Below, piece after piece: positions 25,874 through 34,467 of a DNA stretch of 64,000 nucleotides; the first letter of the stretch is position 1; every line of letters starts with the position of its first letter. Origin of the DNA: Streptomyces cinerochromogenes (GTDB taxonomy: Bacteria; Actinomycetota; Actinomycetes; Streptomycetales; Streptomycetaceae). A program made the position numbers and the translations under genes. The DNA is taken from assembly GCF_014648635.1 (NCBI RefSeq), contig NZ_BMRM01000010.1:186001-250000 (forward strand), read 5' to 3'. The notes under the pieces are model-generated. The model was not told the DNA's origin, made no database searches, and saw only the letters and a program-made list of their open reading frames with translations.

Positions 25874-27112
25874 ATGGCAGGCAACTCGGACCCGCTCTCG
25901 CCGCGGGCCAAGCTGGCCGTGACCGCGGGCAAGGCGGTCGCTGCGGCATCGCGGGCCGCGGGACGCGGCAGCGGGTCGGTGATCGGTGGCCGGGTCGCGC
26001 TGAAACTCGACCCCGATCTGCTCGGGCGGCTCGCCCAGAACCTGGACGTCGTCCTGGTCTCCGCCACCAACGGCAAGACCACGACCACCCGGCTCATCGC
26101 CGAGGCGCTGCGCGCCGCGGGCCCGGTCGTGTCCAACGCGCTCGGCGCCAACATGCCGGCCGGTATCACCTCGGCGCTGGCGGGCGGCTCGGACGCGAAG
26201 TTCGGCGTCATCGAGGTCGACGAGAAGTACCTGGCCGGCGTGGCCCGGGACACGTCCCCGAAGTGCATCGCGCTGCTGAACCTCTCCCGCGACCAGCTGG
26301 ACCGCGCGGCCGAGACCCGGATGCTCGCCGAGAACTGGCGCGAGGGACTCGCCGGCTCCAAGGCCGTGATCGTCGCCAACTGCGACGACCCCCTGGTGGT
26401 GTGGGCCGCGTCCTCCTCCCCCAACGTGGTCTGGGTCGCGGCCGGGCAGATGTGGCAGGAGGACGCCTGGTCCTGCCCGTCGTGCGGCGGCGTGATGCAG
26501 CGCCCGGGCGACGACTGGTTCTGCGGCGAGTGCGGTTTCCGCCGGCCCACGCCGACCTGGGCGCTGTCCGGGGACCACGTCCTCGACCCGCACGGCTCGG
26601 CCTGGCCGATCCACCTGCAGCTGCCCGGCCGCGCCAACAAGGCCAACGCCGCGTCCTCCGCGGCCGTCGCCGCCGTCTTCGGCGTGCCGCCGCAGGTCGC
26701 CCTGGAGCGGATGTACCAGGTGCAGGCGGTGGCCGGGCGGTACGACGTCGTCCAGTTCCAGGACCGCGACCTCAGGCTGCTGCTCGCCAAGAACCCGGCC
26801 GGCTGGCTGGAGACGTTCTCCCTGATCGACCCGGCGCCCGCGCCGGTGATCCTGTCCGTGAACGCCCGCTCCGCCGACGGCACCGACACCTCCTGGCTGT
26901 GGGACGTCGACTACACGCGGCTGACCGGCCACCCGATCTTCGTCATCGGAGACCGGAAGATGGACCTCGCCGTCCGCCTGGAGGTCGCGAACCAGCACTT
27001 CCAGGTCTGTGACACCCTCGACCAGGCCGTGCAGATGTGCCCGCCCGGCCGGATCGAGGTCATCGCGAACTACACCGCGTTCCAGGACCTGCGCCGCCGC
27101 GTCGGCAACTGA
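25874..27112 (+). CDS. murT: Lipid II isoglutaminyl synthase, Mur-ligase subunit MurT
   Basis: 412 aa. Mur-ligase ATP loop ATNGKTTTT at 64-72, a Cys4 zinc ribbon inserted at about 205-225 (CPSCGG, CGECG), and a C-terminal DUF1727-type domain (VILSVNARSADGTDTSWLWDVDY). With GatD it amidates D-glutamate of lipid II using ammonia from glutamine, making peptidoglycan crosslinking efficient. AGGAGG precedes the ATG; gatD follows 20 nt later. Confidence 0.95.
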   Translation: MAGNSDPLSPRAKLAVTAGKAVAAASRAAGRGSGSVIGGRVALKLDPDLLGRLAQNLDVVLVSATNGKTTTTRLIAEALRAAGPVVSNALGANMPAGITSALAGGSDAKFGVIEVDEKYLAGVARDTSPKCIALLNLSRDQLDRAAETRMLAENWREGLAGSKAVIVANCDDPLVVWAASSSPNVVWVAAGQMWQEDAWSCPSCGGVMQRPGDDWFCGECGFRRPTPTWALSGDHVLDPHGSAWPIHLQLPGRANKANAASSAAVAAVFGVPPQVALERMYQVQAVAGRYDVVQFQDRDLRLLLAKNPAGWLETFSLIDPAPAPVILSVNARSADGTDTSWLWDVDYTRLTGHPIFVIGDRKMDLAVRLEVANQHFQVCDTLDQAVQMCPPGRIEVIANYTAFQDLRRRVGN

Positions 27113-27132
27113 ACAGGAAGGGCGAGCACCTC

Positions 27133-27861
27133 ATGAGCGACAACCAACTACGGCTGGTGTGGATCTACCCGGACCTGCTGAGCACCTACGGCGACCAGGG
27201 CAACGCCCTCGTCGTGGAGCGCCGGGCCCGGCAGCGCGGCCTGGACGTGGCCCGGCTGGACGTGCGCAGCGACCAGCCGATCCCGACCTCCGGCGACATC
27301 TACCTGATCGGTGGCGGCGAGGACCGTCCGCAGCGGCTCGCCGCCGAGCGGCTGCGCCGTGACGGCCATCTGCACCGGGCGGTGGAGAACGGAGCGATCG
27401 TCTTCTCCGTCTGCGCCGGCTACCAGATCCTCGGCCACGAGTTCATCAACGACCTCGGCCAGCGCGAGCCCGGCCTCGGCCTGCTCGACGTGGTCTCGGT
27501 GCGCGGCGAGAAGGAACGGTGCGTCGGCGACGTACTGGCCGACATCGACCCGCAGCTGGGCCTGCCCCAGCTGACCGGCTTCGAGAACCACCAGGGCGTC
27601 ACCCACCTCGGCCCCACCGCCCGGCCCCTCGCCCGGGTGCTGGTCGGCAACGGCAACGGCACCGGCGACGGCACCGAGGGCGCCTACAACGGGACCGTCT
27701 TCGGCACGTACATGCACGGGCCGGTGCTCGCCCGCAACCCGCTCATCGCCGATCTGCTGCTGAAGCTGGCGCTGGACGTCAACGCGCTGCCGCCGATCGA
27801 CGACCGCTGGTACGAGGCGCTGCGCGACGAGCGGATCAGCGCCGCGCAGCAGCCCGCGTAG
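27133..27861 (+). CDS. gatD: Lipid II isoglutaminyl synthase, glutamine amidotransferase subunit GatD
   Basis: 242 aa. Class I-like (CobB/CobQ type) glutaminase: nucleophile C94 in VFSVCAGYQ, oxyanion region LIGGGEDRPQ, and H in TYMHGPVLARNP. It supplies ammonia to MurT. GGAAGGGCGAG lies before the ATG at 27133, and the gene order is the conserved murT-gatD pair. A glycine/asparagine-rich insert (GNGNGTGDGTEG) in the C-terminal part looks like a loop expansion. Confidence 0.95.
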   Translation: MSDNQLRLVWIYPDLLSTYGDQGNALVVERRARQRGLDVARLDVRSDQPIPTSGDIYLIGGGEDRPQRLAAERLRRDGHLHRAVENGAIVFSVCAGYQILGHEFINDLGQREPGLGLLDVVSVRGEKERCVGDVLADIDPQLGLPQLTGFENHQGVTHLGPTARPLARVLVGNGNGTGDGTEGAYNGTVFGTYMHGPVLARNPLIADLLLKLALDVNALPPIDDRWYEALRDERISAAQQPA

Positions 27862-28087
27862 CACCAGCGCGCGGCGCTGCGCGTCACCCGGGTTTCACCG
27901 GGACTTCAGCGTGGTCCGGCAGGCTCGTGGCGGGCCCGCCTGACGGTCCGTCCGCTCACATGTGCGGACGCGTCCAGCAGGCGGACGCCCGCTACGGAGC
28001 CACCCCCTCACGCCGGTAGGGTGGCCGGGAATCCGCCGGACAACGTGGTCCGGTCTACCCGGCCCACGTTGAGAAGGTATTCGGGCT

Positions 28088-29113
28088 ATGCGCATTGGTG
28101 TCCTCACGTCAGGCGGCGACTGCCCCGGCCTGAACGCCGTCATCCGGTCCGTCGTGCACCGTGCCGTCGCCGACCACGGCGACGAGGTCATCGGCTTCCG
28201 GGACGGCTGGAAGGGCCTCCTGGAGTGCGACTACCTCAAGCTCGACCTGGACGCCGTGGGCGGCATCCTGGCCCGCGGCGGCACCATCCTCGGCTCCTCC
28301 CGGGTCCGCCCGGAGCACCTGCGCGACGGGGTGGAGCGGGCCAGGGGGCACGTCCGGGAACTCGGCCTGGACGCGATCATCCCGATCGGCGGCGAGGGCA
28401 CGCTGAAGGCGGCCCGGCTGCTGTCGGACAGCGGGCTGCCCATCGTGGGCGTGCCCAAGACCATCGACAACGACATCGCCGTCACCGACGTCACCTTCGG
28501 CTTCGACACCGCGGTGACCGTGGCGACCGAGGCCCTGGACCGGCTGAAGACCACCGCCGAGTCCCACCAGCGGGTGCTGATCGTGGAGGTCATGGGCCGG
28601 CACACCGGCTGGATCGCGCTGCACTCCGGCATGGCGGCAGGCGCCCACGCGGTCGTCGTGCCCGAGCGGCCCTTCGACATCGAGGAGCTCACGCGGAAGG
28701 TCGGCGAGCGGTTCGAGGCGGGCAAGCGGTTCGCCATCGTCGTCGCCGCGGAGGGGGCCAAGCCGAAGCCCGGCTCCATGGAGTTCGACGAGGGCGGCAA
28801 GGACATCTACGGCCACGAGCGCTTCGCCGGGATCGCCCGGCAGCTGTCGGTCGAGCTGGAGCACCGGCTCGGCAAGGAGGCCCGCCCGGTGATCCTCGGT
28901 CATGTGCAGCGGGGCGGTACGCCGACCGCGTACGACCGGGTGCTGGCGACCCGTTTCGGCTGGCACGCGGTGGAGGCCGTGCACCGGGGCGAGTTCGGCA
29001 AGATGACCGCGCTGCGCGGCACCGACATCGTGATGGTGTCGCTGGCGGAGGCGGTCGAGCGGCTGAAGACCGTTCCGGTGGAGCGGTACGACGAGGCGGA
29101 GTGCGTCCTGTAG
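28088..29113 (+). CDS. pfkA: 6-phosphofructokinase
   Basis: 341 aa, single-domain PfkA. LTSGGDCPGLNAVIR (7-21), PIGGEGTLKAA with Gly at the ATP-versus-pyrophosphate discriminating position, PKTIDNDI catalytic loop, MGRHTGWIA and GHVQRGGTPTAYDR. The Gly indicates ATP use. It phosphorylates fructose-6-phosphate, the committed glycolytic step. The 226-nt leader after gatD holds only GC-rich imperfect repeats and no structured RNA I recognise. Closed by a 13-bp terminator. Confidence 0.94.
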   Translation: MRIGVLTSGGDCPGLNAVIRSVVHRAVADHGDEVIGFRDGWKGLLECDYLKLDLDAVGGILARGGTILGSSRVRPEHLRDGVERARGHVRELGLDAIIPIGGEGTLKAARLLSDSGLPIVGVPKTIDNDIAVTDVTFGFDTAVTVATEALDRLKTTAESHQRVLIVEVMGRHTGWIALHSGMAAGAHAVVVPERPFDIEELTRKVGERFEAGKRFAIVVAAEGAKPKPGSMEFDEGGKDIYGHERFAGIARQLSVELEHRLGKEARPVILGHVQRGGTPTAYDRVLATRFGWHAVEAVHRGEFGKMTALRGTDIVMVSLAEAVERLKTVPVERYDEAECVL

Positions 29114-29142
29114 GACACCCGAGTAGTTCACCCGAGAACAAC

Positions 29143-29174
29143 CCGCCCCCGGTCAAGGTCCTGACCGGGGGCGG
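29143..29174 (+). terminator. Rho-independent terminator after pfkA
   Basis: A perfect 13-bp stem (CCGCCCCCGGTCA) with 6-nt loop AGGTCC, then TTCTACTCTT. It starts 30 nt after the pfkA stop and ends 55 nt before the next start. One of the clearest hairpins in the window. Confidence 0.88.
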
Positions 29175-29229
29175 TTCTACTCTTGGGGGCGGACAACTCG
29201 CACAACCCCCACGAAACAGGAGCCGGCGG

Positions 29230-30180
29230 ATGGATCACAGCGGGCACGGCATGACCATGGATCTGCCGCCGTTCACGCTGGGGCGAGGGCTCGAGTGGTC
29301 GGCGGACCCCTTCTTCCTCATCGCCTGCCTGGCCGGTCTGGCCCTGTACGGCTGGGGCGTCGTGCGGCTGCGGCGCCGGGGGGACGCCTGGCCGGTGAGC
29401 CGTACCGTCTCGTACGCCGTCGGCGTGCTCACCATCGCGCTGGTGATGTGCACCAAGCTGAACGACTACGGCATGGTCATGTTCAGCGTGCACATGGTGC
29501 AGCACATGGTGATCAGCATGCTGTCACCGATCCTGATCCTGCTCGGTGCCCCGGTCACCCTGGCGCTGCGCGCGCTGCCGGCCGCCGGGAAGGGCCGCAG
29601 GGGCCCGCGCGAGCTGCTGCTGATGCTGCTGCACAGCCGCTACATGCGGGTCATCACCCACCCGGCGTTCACCATCCCGCTGTTCATCGCCAGCCTGTAC
29701 GCCCTGTACTTCACCCCCCTGTTCGACTTCCTGATGGGCTCCAGGGCCGGGCACATCGCGATGATGGTGCACTTCCTCGCGGTCGGCGTGGTGTTCTTCT
29801 GGCCGATCATCGGGGTCGACCCGGGCCCGCACCGGCCCGGTCACCTGATGCGGATGCTGGAGCTGTTCGCGGGCATGCCGTTCCACGCGTTCTTCGGCAT
29901 CGCGCTGATGATGGCCTCGACGCCGATGGTGGAGACCTTCAGGAACCCGCCGGCCTCCCTCGGCATCGAGGCGCTCTCCGACCAGAGCGCGGCGGGCGGC
30001 ATCGCCTGGGCGTTCAGCGAGGTCCCGTCGGTGCTGGTGCTGATCGCCCTGCTGTTCCAGTGGTACCGCTCCGAGCAGCGGCAGGCCAAGCGCAAGGACC
30101 GGGCCGCCGACCGGGACGGCGACACGGAGCTGGAGGCGTACAACGCCTACCTGGCCTCGCTGAACGCACGCGAAGGCTAG
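29230..30180 (+). CDS. CtaG-like cytochrome c oxidase assembly membrane protein
   Basis: 316 aa with about seven membrane helices. Met/His-rich N-terminus (MDHSGHGMTM), then VHMVQHMVISMLSPILILLGAP and HFLAVGVVFFWPIIGVDPGPHR, hallmark of the Caa3_CtaG family. In Bacillus the family is needed for the CuA-containing caa3 oxidase, and the His/Met residues fit copper handling. GGAGCCGGCGG precedes the ATG. The C-terminus is a charged cytoplasmic tail. Confidence 0.87.
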   Translation: MDHSGHGMTMDLPPFTLGRGLEWSADPFFLIACLAGLALYGWGVVRLRRRGDAWPVSRTVSYAVGVLTIALVMCTKLNDYGMVMFSVHMVQHMVISMLSPILILLGAPVTLALRALPAAGKGRRGPRELLLMLLHSRYMRVITHPAFTIPLFIASLYALYFTPLFDFLMGSRAGHIAMMVHFLAVGVVFFWPIIGVDPGPHRPGHLMRMLELFAGMPFHAFFGIALMMASTPMVETFRNPPASLGIEALSDQSAAGGIAWAFSEVPSVLVLIALLFQWYRSEQRQAKRKDRAADRDGDTELEAYNAYLASLNAREG

Positions 30181-30250
30181 TCGCACCCGTCCCCTCCGGA
30201 CCCGAACGGGGGCACCATGGTCTCAGACGGACCATGAGGAGGGTGTCGCG

Positions 30251-30418
30251 ATGCCCGGTTCCACGAACGGTTCCACCAAGACGATGGGGGCGCTCACGGT
30301 CGGCGGGCTGGTCCTCGTGACCGCCTACACGGTCGCGCTCGGCAGCAACGGCTGGCTGTGGTTCGGGTGGGTGGTGCTGGGTCTGCTGACCCTCGCCCTG
30401 GTGGTCACCCAGGCGTAG
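30251..30418 (+). CDS. Small membrane protein, 55 aa
   Basis: 55 aa with two hydrophobic segments (about 12-31 and 36-53), e.g. GWLWFGWVVLGLLTLALVV. AGGAGG at 30237-30242 lies 8 nt before the ATG. Immediately ahead of that site is a perfect 7-bp inverted repeat (CATGGTC / GACCATG, 30216-30236). It follows the CtaG-like gene by 70 nt and may share its transcript. No family recognised. Confidence 0.65.
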   Translation: MPGSTNGSTKTMGALTVGGLVLVTAYTVALGSNGWLWFGWVVLGLLTLALVVTQA

Positions 30419-30454
30419 CACGCCCCCGCGGGCCCGGCTGATTACAGTGCCCGC

Positions 30455-30940
30455 ATGAACAGCAGGGCTGCGTCCTTCGACGACCTCGACGGCAAGATCA
30501 TCACCGCGCTCATGGCGAACGCCCGCACCAGCTTCGCCGAGATCGGAACGGCGATCGGGCTGTCCGCCACGGCGGTCAAGCGGCGGGTGGACCGGCTGCG
30601 CGAGACCGGGGTGATCACCGGGTTCACGGCGACCGTCAAGCCCTCGGCGCTGGGCTGGCGCACCGAGGCGTACGTCGAGGTCTACTGCGAGGGCGCGGCC
30701 CCGCCCCGGCGGCTGGCGGAGGTCGTGCGCAACCATCCGGAGATCGCGGCGGCGATGACCGTGACCGGCGGCGCCGACGCGCTGCTGCACGTGCGCGCCC
30801 GGGACGTGGAGCACTTCGAGGAGGTGCTGGAGCGGATCCGTGCCGAGCCGTTCATCCGGAAGACGATCAGCGTGATGGTGCTGTCCCATCTGCTCCCGGA
30901 AAGCCCGGAAGCGGGCGCCACCCATCCGGCCCCCGAATGA
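30455..30940 (+). CDS. Lrp/AsnC family regulator
   Basis: 161 aa. N-terminal helix-turn-helix (LDGKIITALMANARTSFAEI, then GLSATAVKRRVDRLRETGVI) and C-terminal RAM/AsnC ligand-binding domain (EAYVEVYCEGA, TGGADALLHVRARD). Such proteins form octamers and sense amino acids. The next genes encode a DDAH-like enzyme and ornithine aminotransferase, with inverted repeats at 30951-30996 in between, so it probably controls arginine/ornithine catabolism. Confidence 0.88.
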   Translation: MNSRAASFDDLDGKIITALMANARTSFAEIGTAIGLSATAVKRRVDRLRETGVITGFTATVKPSALGWRTEAYVEVYCEGAAPPRRLAEVVRNHPEIAAAMTVTGGADALLHVRARDVEHFEEVLERIRAEPFIRKTISVMVLSHLLPESPEAGATHPAPE

Positions 30941-30950
30941 CCCGGGAAGC

Positions 30951-30996
30951 GCGCAGGAGTCCTGCGCGGCCCGCACCGAAGACGCAGCGATGCTGC
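30951..30996. promoter_or_regulatory. Two palindromes upstream of the DDAH-rocD operon
   Basis: GCGCAGG-AGT-CCTGCGC (30951-30967) and GCAGC-GAT-GCTGC (30984-30996) are both perfect, with centres 31 bp (three helical turns) apart. That spacing suits an Lrp/AsnC oligomer made by the gene just upstream. The first could also act as a weak terminator for that gene. Confidence 0.5.
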
Positions 30997-31093
30997 GCAT
31001 TCACGCAGCTCTTCGCGCTTGTCGTCCGTCTTCCTCCCTTCCTACGGTAGTGGCACCCCTCAGTGACACACAGGAAAGCGGAGGAAACCCTCT

Positions 31094-31903
31094 GTGTCCG
31101 ACAGCCGTGTGCCGCGTTCCCGGCGTTTTCTGGTCTGCGAACCCAGACACTTCGCCGTGCAGTACGCGATCAACCCCTGGATGCACCCCGACAAGCCGGT
31201 CGACGTGGACCTGGCCCAGGAGCAGTGGCAGGCGCTGATCCGCGCCTACCGGGCCCACGGCCACACCGTCGACTGCGTCGAGCCGGTCCCGGGCCTTCCC
31301 GACATGGTGTTCGCCGCCAACGCGGCGTTCGTCGTCGGCGGCCGGGTGTTCGGCTCCCTGTTCCACGCGCCGGAGCGGCGCCCGGAGTCGGTGCACTACG
31401 ACACCTGGTTCAAGGCGGCGGGCTACGACGTGTACCGCCCCGAGTCGGTGACCGAGGGCGAGGGCGACCTGGTGTGGACGGGGCGGTACGTGCTCGCGGG
31501 CACCGGGTTCCGCACCACCCGCGAGGCGCACCGGGAGGCACAGGAGTTCCTCGGCCACCCGGTGATCGGCCTGACCCTGGTGGACCCGTACTTCTACCAC
31601 CTGGACACCGCGCTGTTCGTCCTCGACGACGACAACGTCTGCTACTACCCGGAGGCGTTCTCGCCGGGCAGCCGGGAGGTGCTGCGGCGCCTGTACCCGG
31701 ACGCGGTGCTCGCCACCCGCGAGGACGCCATGGCGTTCGGCCTGAACTCCGTCTCCGACGGCCGGCACGTCTTCATCGCGCCCCGTGCCGAGGCCCTCGC
31801 CGGGCGTCTCGCCGACCACGGTTACGTCCCCGTCCCCGTCGACCTGTCCGAGTTCCACAAGGCCGGCGGTGGCATCAAGTGCTGCACCCAGGAGATCCGC
31901 TGA
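31094..31903 (+). CDS. Dimethylarginine dimethylaminohydrolase-like amidinohydrolase
   Basis: 269 aa, guanidine-modifying (pentein) fold. Substrate motif LPDMVFAANAAF, catalytic His in YFYHLDTALFVL, nucleophilic Cys near the end in GGGIKCCTQE. Relatives hydrolyse methylated arginine to citrulline, but the fold also includes arginine deiminase and dihydrolase. The stop overlaps the rocD start (TGATG), so the two act together; an ornithine-yielding reaction would fit that better (see finding). GTG start at 31094. Confidence 0.85.
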   Translation: MSDSRVPRSRRFLVCEPRHFAVQYAINPWMHPDKPVDVDLAQEQWQALIRAYRAHGHTVDCVEPVPGLPDMVFAANAAFVVGGRVFGSLFHAPERRPESVHYDTWFKAAGYDVYRPESVTEGEGDLVWTGRYVLAGTGFRTTREAHREAQEFLGHPVIGLTLVDPYFYHLDTALFVLDDDNVCYYPEAFSPGSREVLRRLYPDAVLATREDAMAFGLNSVSDGRHVFIAPRAEALAGRLADHGYVPVPVDLSEFHKAGGGIKCCTQEIR

Positions 31904-33120
31904 TGACCGCACCCGCGCGCACCCGTACGTCCGACGACCTGATCCGCGCGGAGGAGCCGGTTCTCGCGCACAACTACCACCCGCTGCCCGTGGTCGTGGC
32001 CCGCGCCGAGGGCACCTGGGTGGAGGACGTCGAGGGCAACCGCTACCTCGACATGCTGGCGGGCTACTCGGCCCTCAACTTCGGCCACCGGCACCCGGCG
32101 CTGATCGAGGCGGCCCACCGCCAGCTCGACCGGCTCACCCTCACCTCCCGCGCCTTCCACAACGACCGCCTGGCCTCCTTCGCCGAGCGCCTCGCGGCGC
32201 TGACCGGCCTGGACATGGTGCTGCCGATGAACACCGGCGCGGAGGCGGTGGAGAGCGGCATCAAGGTGGCCCGCAAATGGGCGTACGACGTGAAGGGCGT
32301 CCCGGCCGACCGGGCGACGATCGTGGTCGCGGCCGAGAACTTCCACGGCCGTACGACGACCATCGTCAGCTTCTCCACGGACGAGACGGCCCGCGCCGGC
32401 TTCGGCCCCTTCACGCCCGGCTTCAGGGTCGTGCCGTACAACGACCTGGCCGCGCTGGAGGAGGCCGTGGACGACACCACGGCGGCGGTGCTGATCGAGC
32501 CGGTCCAGGGCGAGGCCGGGGTGATCATCCCGGATGAGGGCTATCTCGCCGGGGTGCGCGAGCTGACCCGCCGCAAGGGGTGCCTGTTCATCGCGGACGA
32601 GATCCAGTCGGGCCTCGGCCGCACGGGCCGTACCCTCGCCGTCGAGCACGAGGGCGTCGTCCCGGACATGCTGCTGCTCGGCAAGGCGCTGGGCGGCGGC
32701 ATCGTGCCGGTGTCGGCGGTGGTGGCCCGGCGCGAGGTGCTGGGGGTGCTGCACCCGGGTGAGCACGGCTCGACGTTCGGCGGCAACCCGCTCGCGGCGG
32801 CGGTCGGCACGGCCGTGGTCGAGCTGCTGGAGACCGGTGAGTTCCAGCGCCGGGCGGCCGAGCTGGGGGTGGTCCTGCGGGACGGGCTGACCGAGCTGGT
32901 GGGCAAGGGCGTGACCGGGTTCCGCTCGCGCGGGCTGTGGGCCGGCGTGGACGTCGACCCGGCGCTCGGCACCGGCCGGGAGGTCAGTGAGCGTCTGATG
33001 CGCGAGGGAATCCTGGTCAAGGACACCCACGGCTCCACGATCCGGCTGGCGCCGCCGCTGACCGTCACGGCGGAGGAGCTGCGGTCGGCGCTGGCCGCCC
33101 TGGAGAAGGTGCTGGCCTGA
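31903..33120 (+). CDS. rocD: Ornithine aminotransferase RocD
   Basis: 405 aa, class III PLP aminotransferase. MNTGAEAVESGIKVARKW, NFHGRTTTIVSFS, EPVQGEAGVIIP, LFIADEIQSGLGRTG and the PLP lysine in LLLGKALGGG are typical of OAT. It converts ornithine and 2-oxoglutarate to glutamate semialdehyde and glutamate. The start overlaps the DDAH-like gene by 1 nt (TGATG). Ends at a strong convergent terminator. Confidence 0.93.
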   Translation: MTAPARTRTSDDLIRAEEPVLAHNYHPLPVVVARAEGTWVEDVEGNRYLDMLAGYSALNFGHRHPALIEAAHRQLDRLTLTSRAFHNDRLASFAERLAALTGLDMVLPMNTGAEAVESGIKVARKWAYDVKGVPADRATIVVAAENFHGRTTTIVSFSTDETARAGFGPFTPGFRVVPYNDLAALEEAVDDTTAAVLIEPVQGEAGVIIPDEGYLAGVRELTRRKGCLFIADEIQSGLGRTGRTLAVEHEGVVPDMLLLGKALGGGIVPVSAVVARREVLGVLHPGEHGSTFGGNPLAAAVGTAVVELLETGEFQRRAAELGVVLRDGLTELVGKGVTGFRSRGLWAGVDVDPALGTGREVSERLMREGILVKDTHGSTIRLAPPLTVTAEELRSALAALEKVLA

Positions 33121-33125
33121 GGGAC

Positions 33126-33165
33126 GGCGGGCGGGGGCCGGTCGGGTGACCGGTCCCCGCCCGCC
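33126..33165. terminator. Convergent terminator after rocD
   Basis: A near-perfect long stem (GGCGGGCGGGG then CCGGTC, loop GGGT) of about 18 bp starts 5 nt after the rocD stop and ends 8 nt before the stop of the opposing DUF305 gene. It should stop both transcripts. Confidence 0.85.
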
Positions 33166-33172
33166 GCGTGCG

Positions 33173-33802
33173 TCACTTCTCGCCGAGGAGCTTCTTCATC
33201 TCCTTGATCTCGGCGTTCTGCGCGGTGACGATGTCGTCCGCCATGGCCGTGGCGGCGCTGTAGCGGCCCTTGCCCTTCTCGGTGGTGGCCATCGTGACGG
33301 CGCCCTGGTGGTGCTCGATCATCAGGGTCAGGAACCGGGTGTCGAAGTCCTTGCCGTGGGCCTTCTTCAGGGCCGTCATGTCGGCCTCGCCCATCATCCC
33401 GGACATGCCGGACATCCCGGCGTGGCCGGAGTGGTCCATGCCGGCCATGGGGACCTCCTCGCCCCAGGACTTCAGCCAGCCGGTCATGGTGCGGATCTCC
33501 GGGCCCTGTGCCTTCTCGATGCGCGAGGCGAGGTCCTTCACCTCGGCCGAGGCGGCCCGGCCGTCGGCGAGTTCCGCCATCTCCAGGGCCTGCTGGTGGT
33601 GCGGGATCATGCCCTGCGCGAAGGCGACGTCCTGGGCGTTGTGCGCGCCGGCCGACGCGCTCGCGGTGGCGGAGGCGCCGTGGCCGGGGTGGGCGCTGCC
33701 GCTGTCGCCGTCGTTGTCACCGCCGCAGGCGGCCAGGACGAGGGCGCCGGTCACGGCGACCGTGGCGAGGGCGGCACGGCGGGTCAGGGTGCGGATGGTC
33801 AT
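33173..33802 (-). CDS. DUF305 lipoprotein, Met/His-rich
   Basis: 209 aa. Lipobox LVLAACGG gives a lipid-anchored extracytoplasmic protein. Two DUF305 halves follow, each with an H-H motif (GMIPHHQQALEMAEL and LMIEHHQGAVTMA), separated by a Met/His-rich linker (MAGMDHSGHAGMSGMSGMM) that looks like a copper/silver-binding segment. GGAG precedes the ATG at 33802. Lies downstream of a His/Cys-rich envelope protein; the pair is probably concerned with extracytoplasmic metal, by inference. Confidence 0.85.
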   Translation of the reverse strand: MTIRTLTRRAALATVAVTGALVLAACGGDNDGDSGSAHPGHGASATASASAGAHNAQDVAFAQGMIPHHQQALEMAELADGRAASAEVKDLASRIEKAQGPEIRTMTGWLKSWGEEVPMAGMDHSGHAGMSGMSGMMGEADMTALKKAHGKDFDTRFLTLMIEHHQGAVTMATTEKGKGRYSAATAMADDIVTAQNAEIKEMKKLLGEK

Positions 33803-33908
33803 GCGGGGAACTCCTGCTGTTCTCAAGGGATATGGACACGCGTGCGCACGACCGCCGCACCTGCGCATGGCGTGCTGCGCATGGCAGGGCGTGCGGCCGG
33901 GACGGCCT

Positions 33909-34319
33909 CTAGATCCGCAGGAGTTGGAGTTCGGCCAGGGAGGGGGGCGCTCGGGCCCCGTCCGGCGCCCCGACCGCGCACGACCGGACGGCTGAGGCCG
34001 CCTCGGGGGTGATCACGGGGTCGGCAACGAGCGCGGGCAGCTGGGGCGCGCCGCCGACGGCACCGGACGCGCAGGTGGGGTCGGCGTGGTGCAGGTGGTT
34101 CCCGCCGCAGTGACCGCCGTCGCCCGGACAGCCGTCCGGCGCGCTGAACGCGACCGCCCGGTGCACCGTGTGCACGTGCTGCGCGCGGACCATGCCACCG
34201 CCGGGCGCCAGGGCGTGCATCCCCAGCAGTCCGGCCAGCACCACCAGCACGAACAGCGCGCTGTGCCGCCGTCGGGGCGGGCGCTGGGTGCGTGATCCGG
34301 TGCCGTGCATCAGCGTCAT
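33909..34319 (-). CDS. DUF6153-type His/Cys-rich envelope protein
   Basis: 136 aa. One hydrophobic segment (about 20-40, LFVLVVLAGLLGMHAL), then a His/Cys-rich external part (HVHTVHR, GCPGDGGHCGGNHLHHADPTC). I recall this arrangement as DUF6153, usually near DUF305 genes. It lies 106 nt upstream of the DUF305 lipoprotein gene on the same strand. The start could also be the ATG at 34310. A metal-binding role is inferred from composition. Confidence 0.7.
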   Translation of the reverse strand: MTLMHGTGSRTQRPPRRRHSALFVLVVLAGLLGMHALAPGGGMVRAQHVHTVHRAVAFSAPDGCPGDGGHCGGNHLHHADPTCASGAVGGAPQLPALVADPVITPEAASAVRSCAVGAPDGARAPPSLAELQLLRI

Positions 34320-34467
34320 CGTACAAGGGGAGGCGGCCGGAGCCCGTCAGGCCGGACACGAACGGCCGCGCCCGGCTCGGCAGCTGGGCCGTACCCGGTC
34401 AGCATGAGACCGACGGAACATGGTTACAGATGACTCACACCGGTCGAAGCGGAGTGAGGGGCGAGCC

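Noticed and set aside
31063..33120. A 685-residue fusion ending in RocD
   Set aside because: The first 280 residues are an out-of-frame shadow of the DDAH-like gene. RocD begins at the ATG at 31903.
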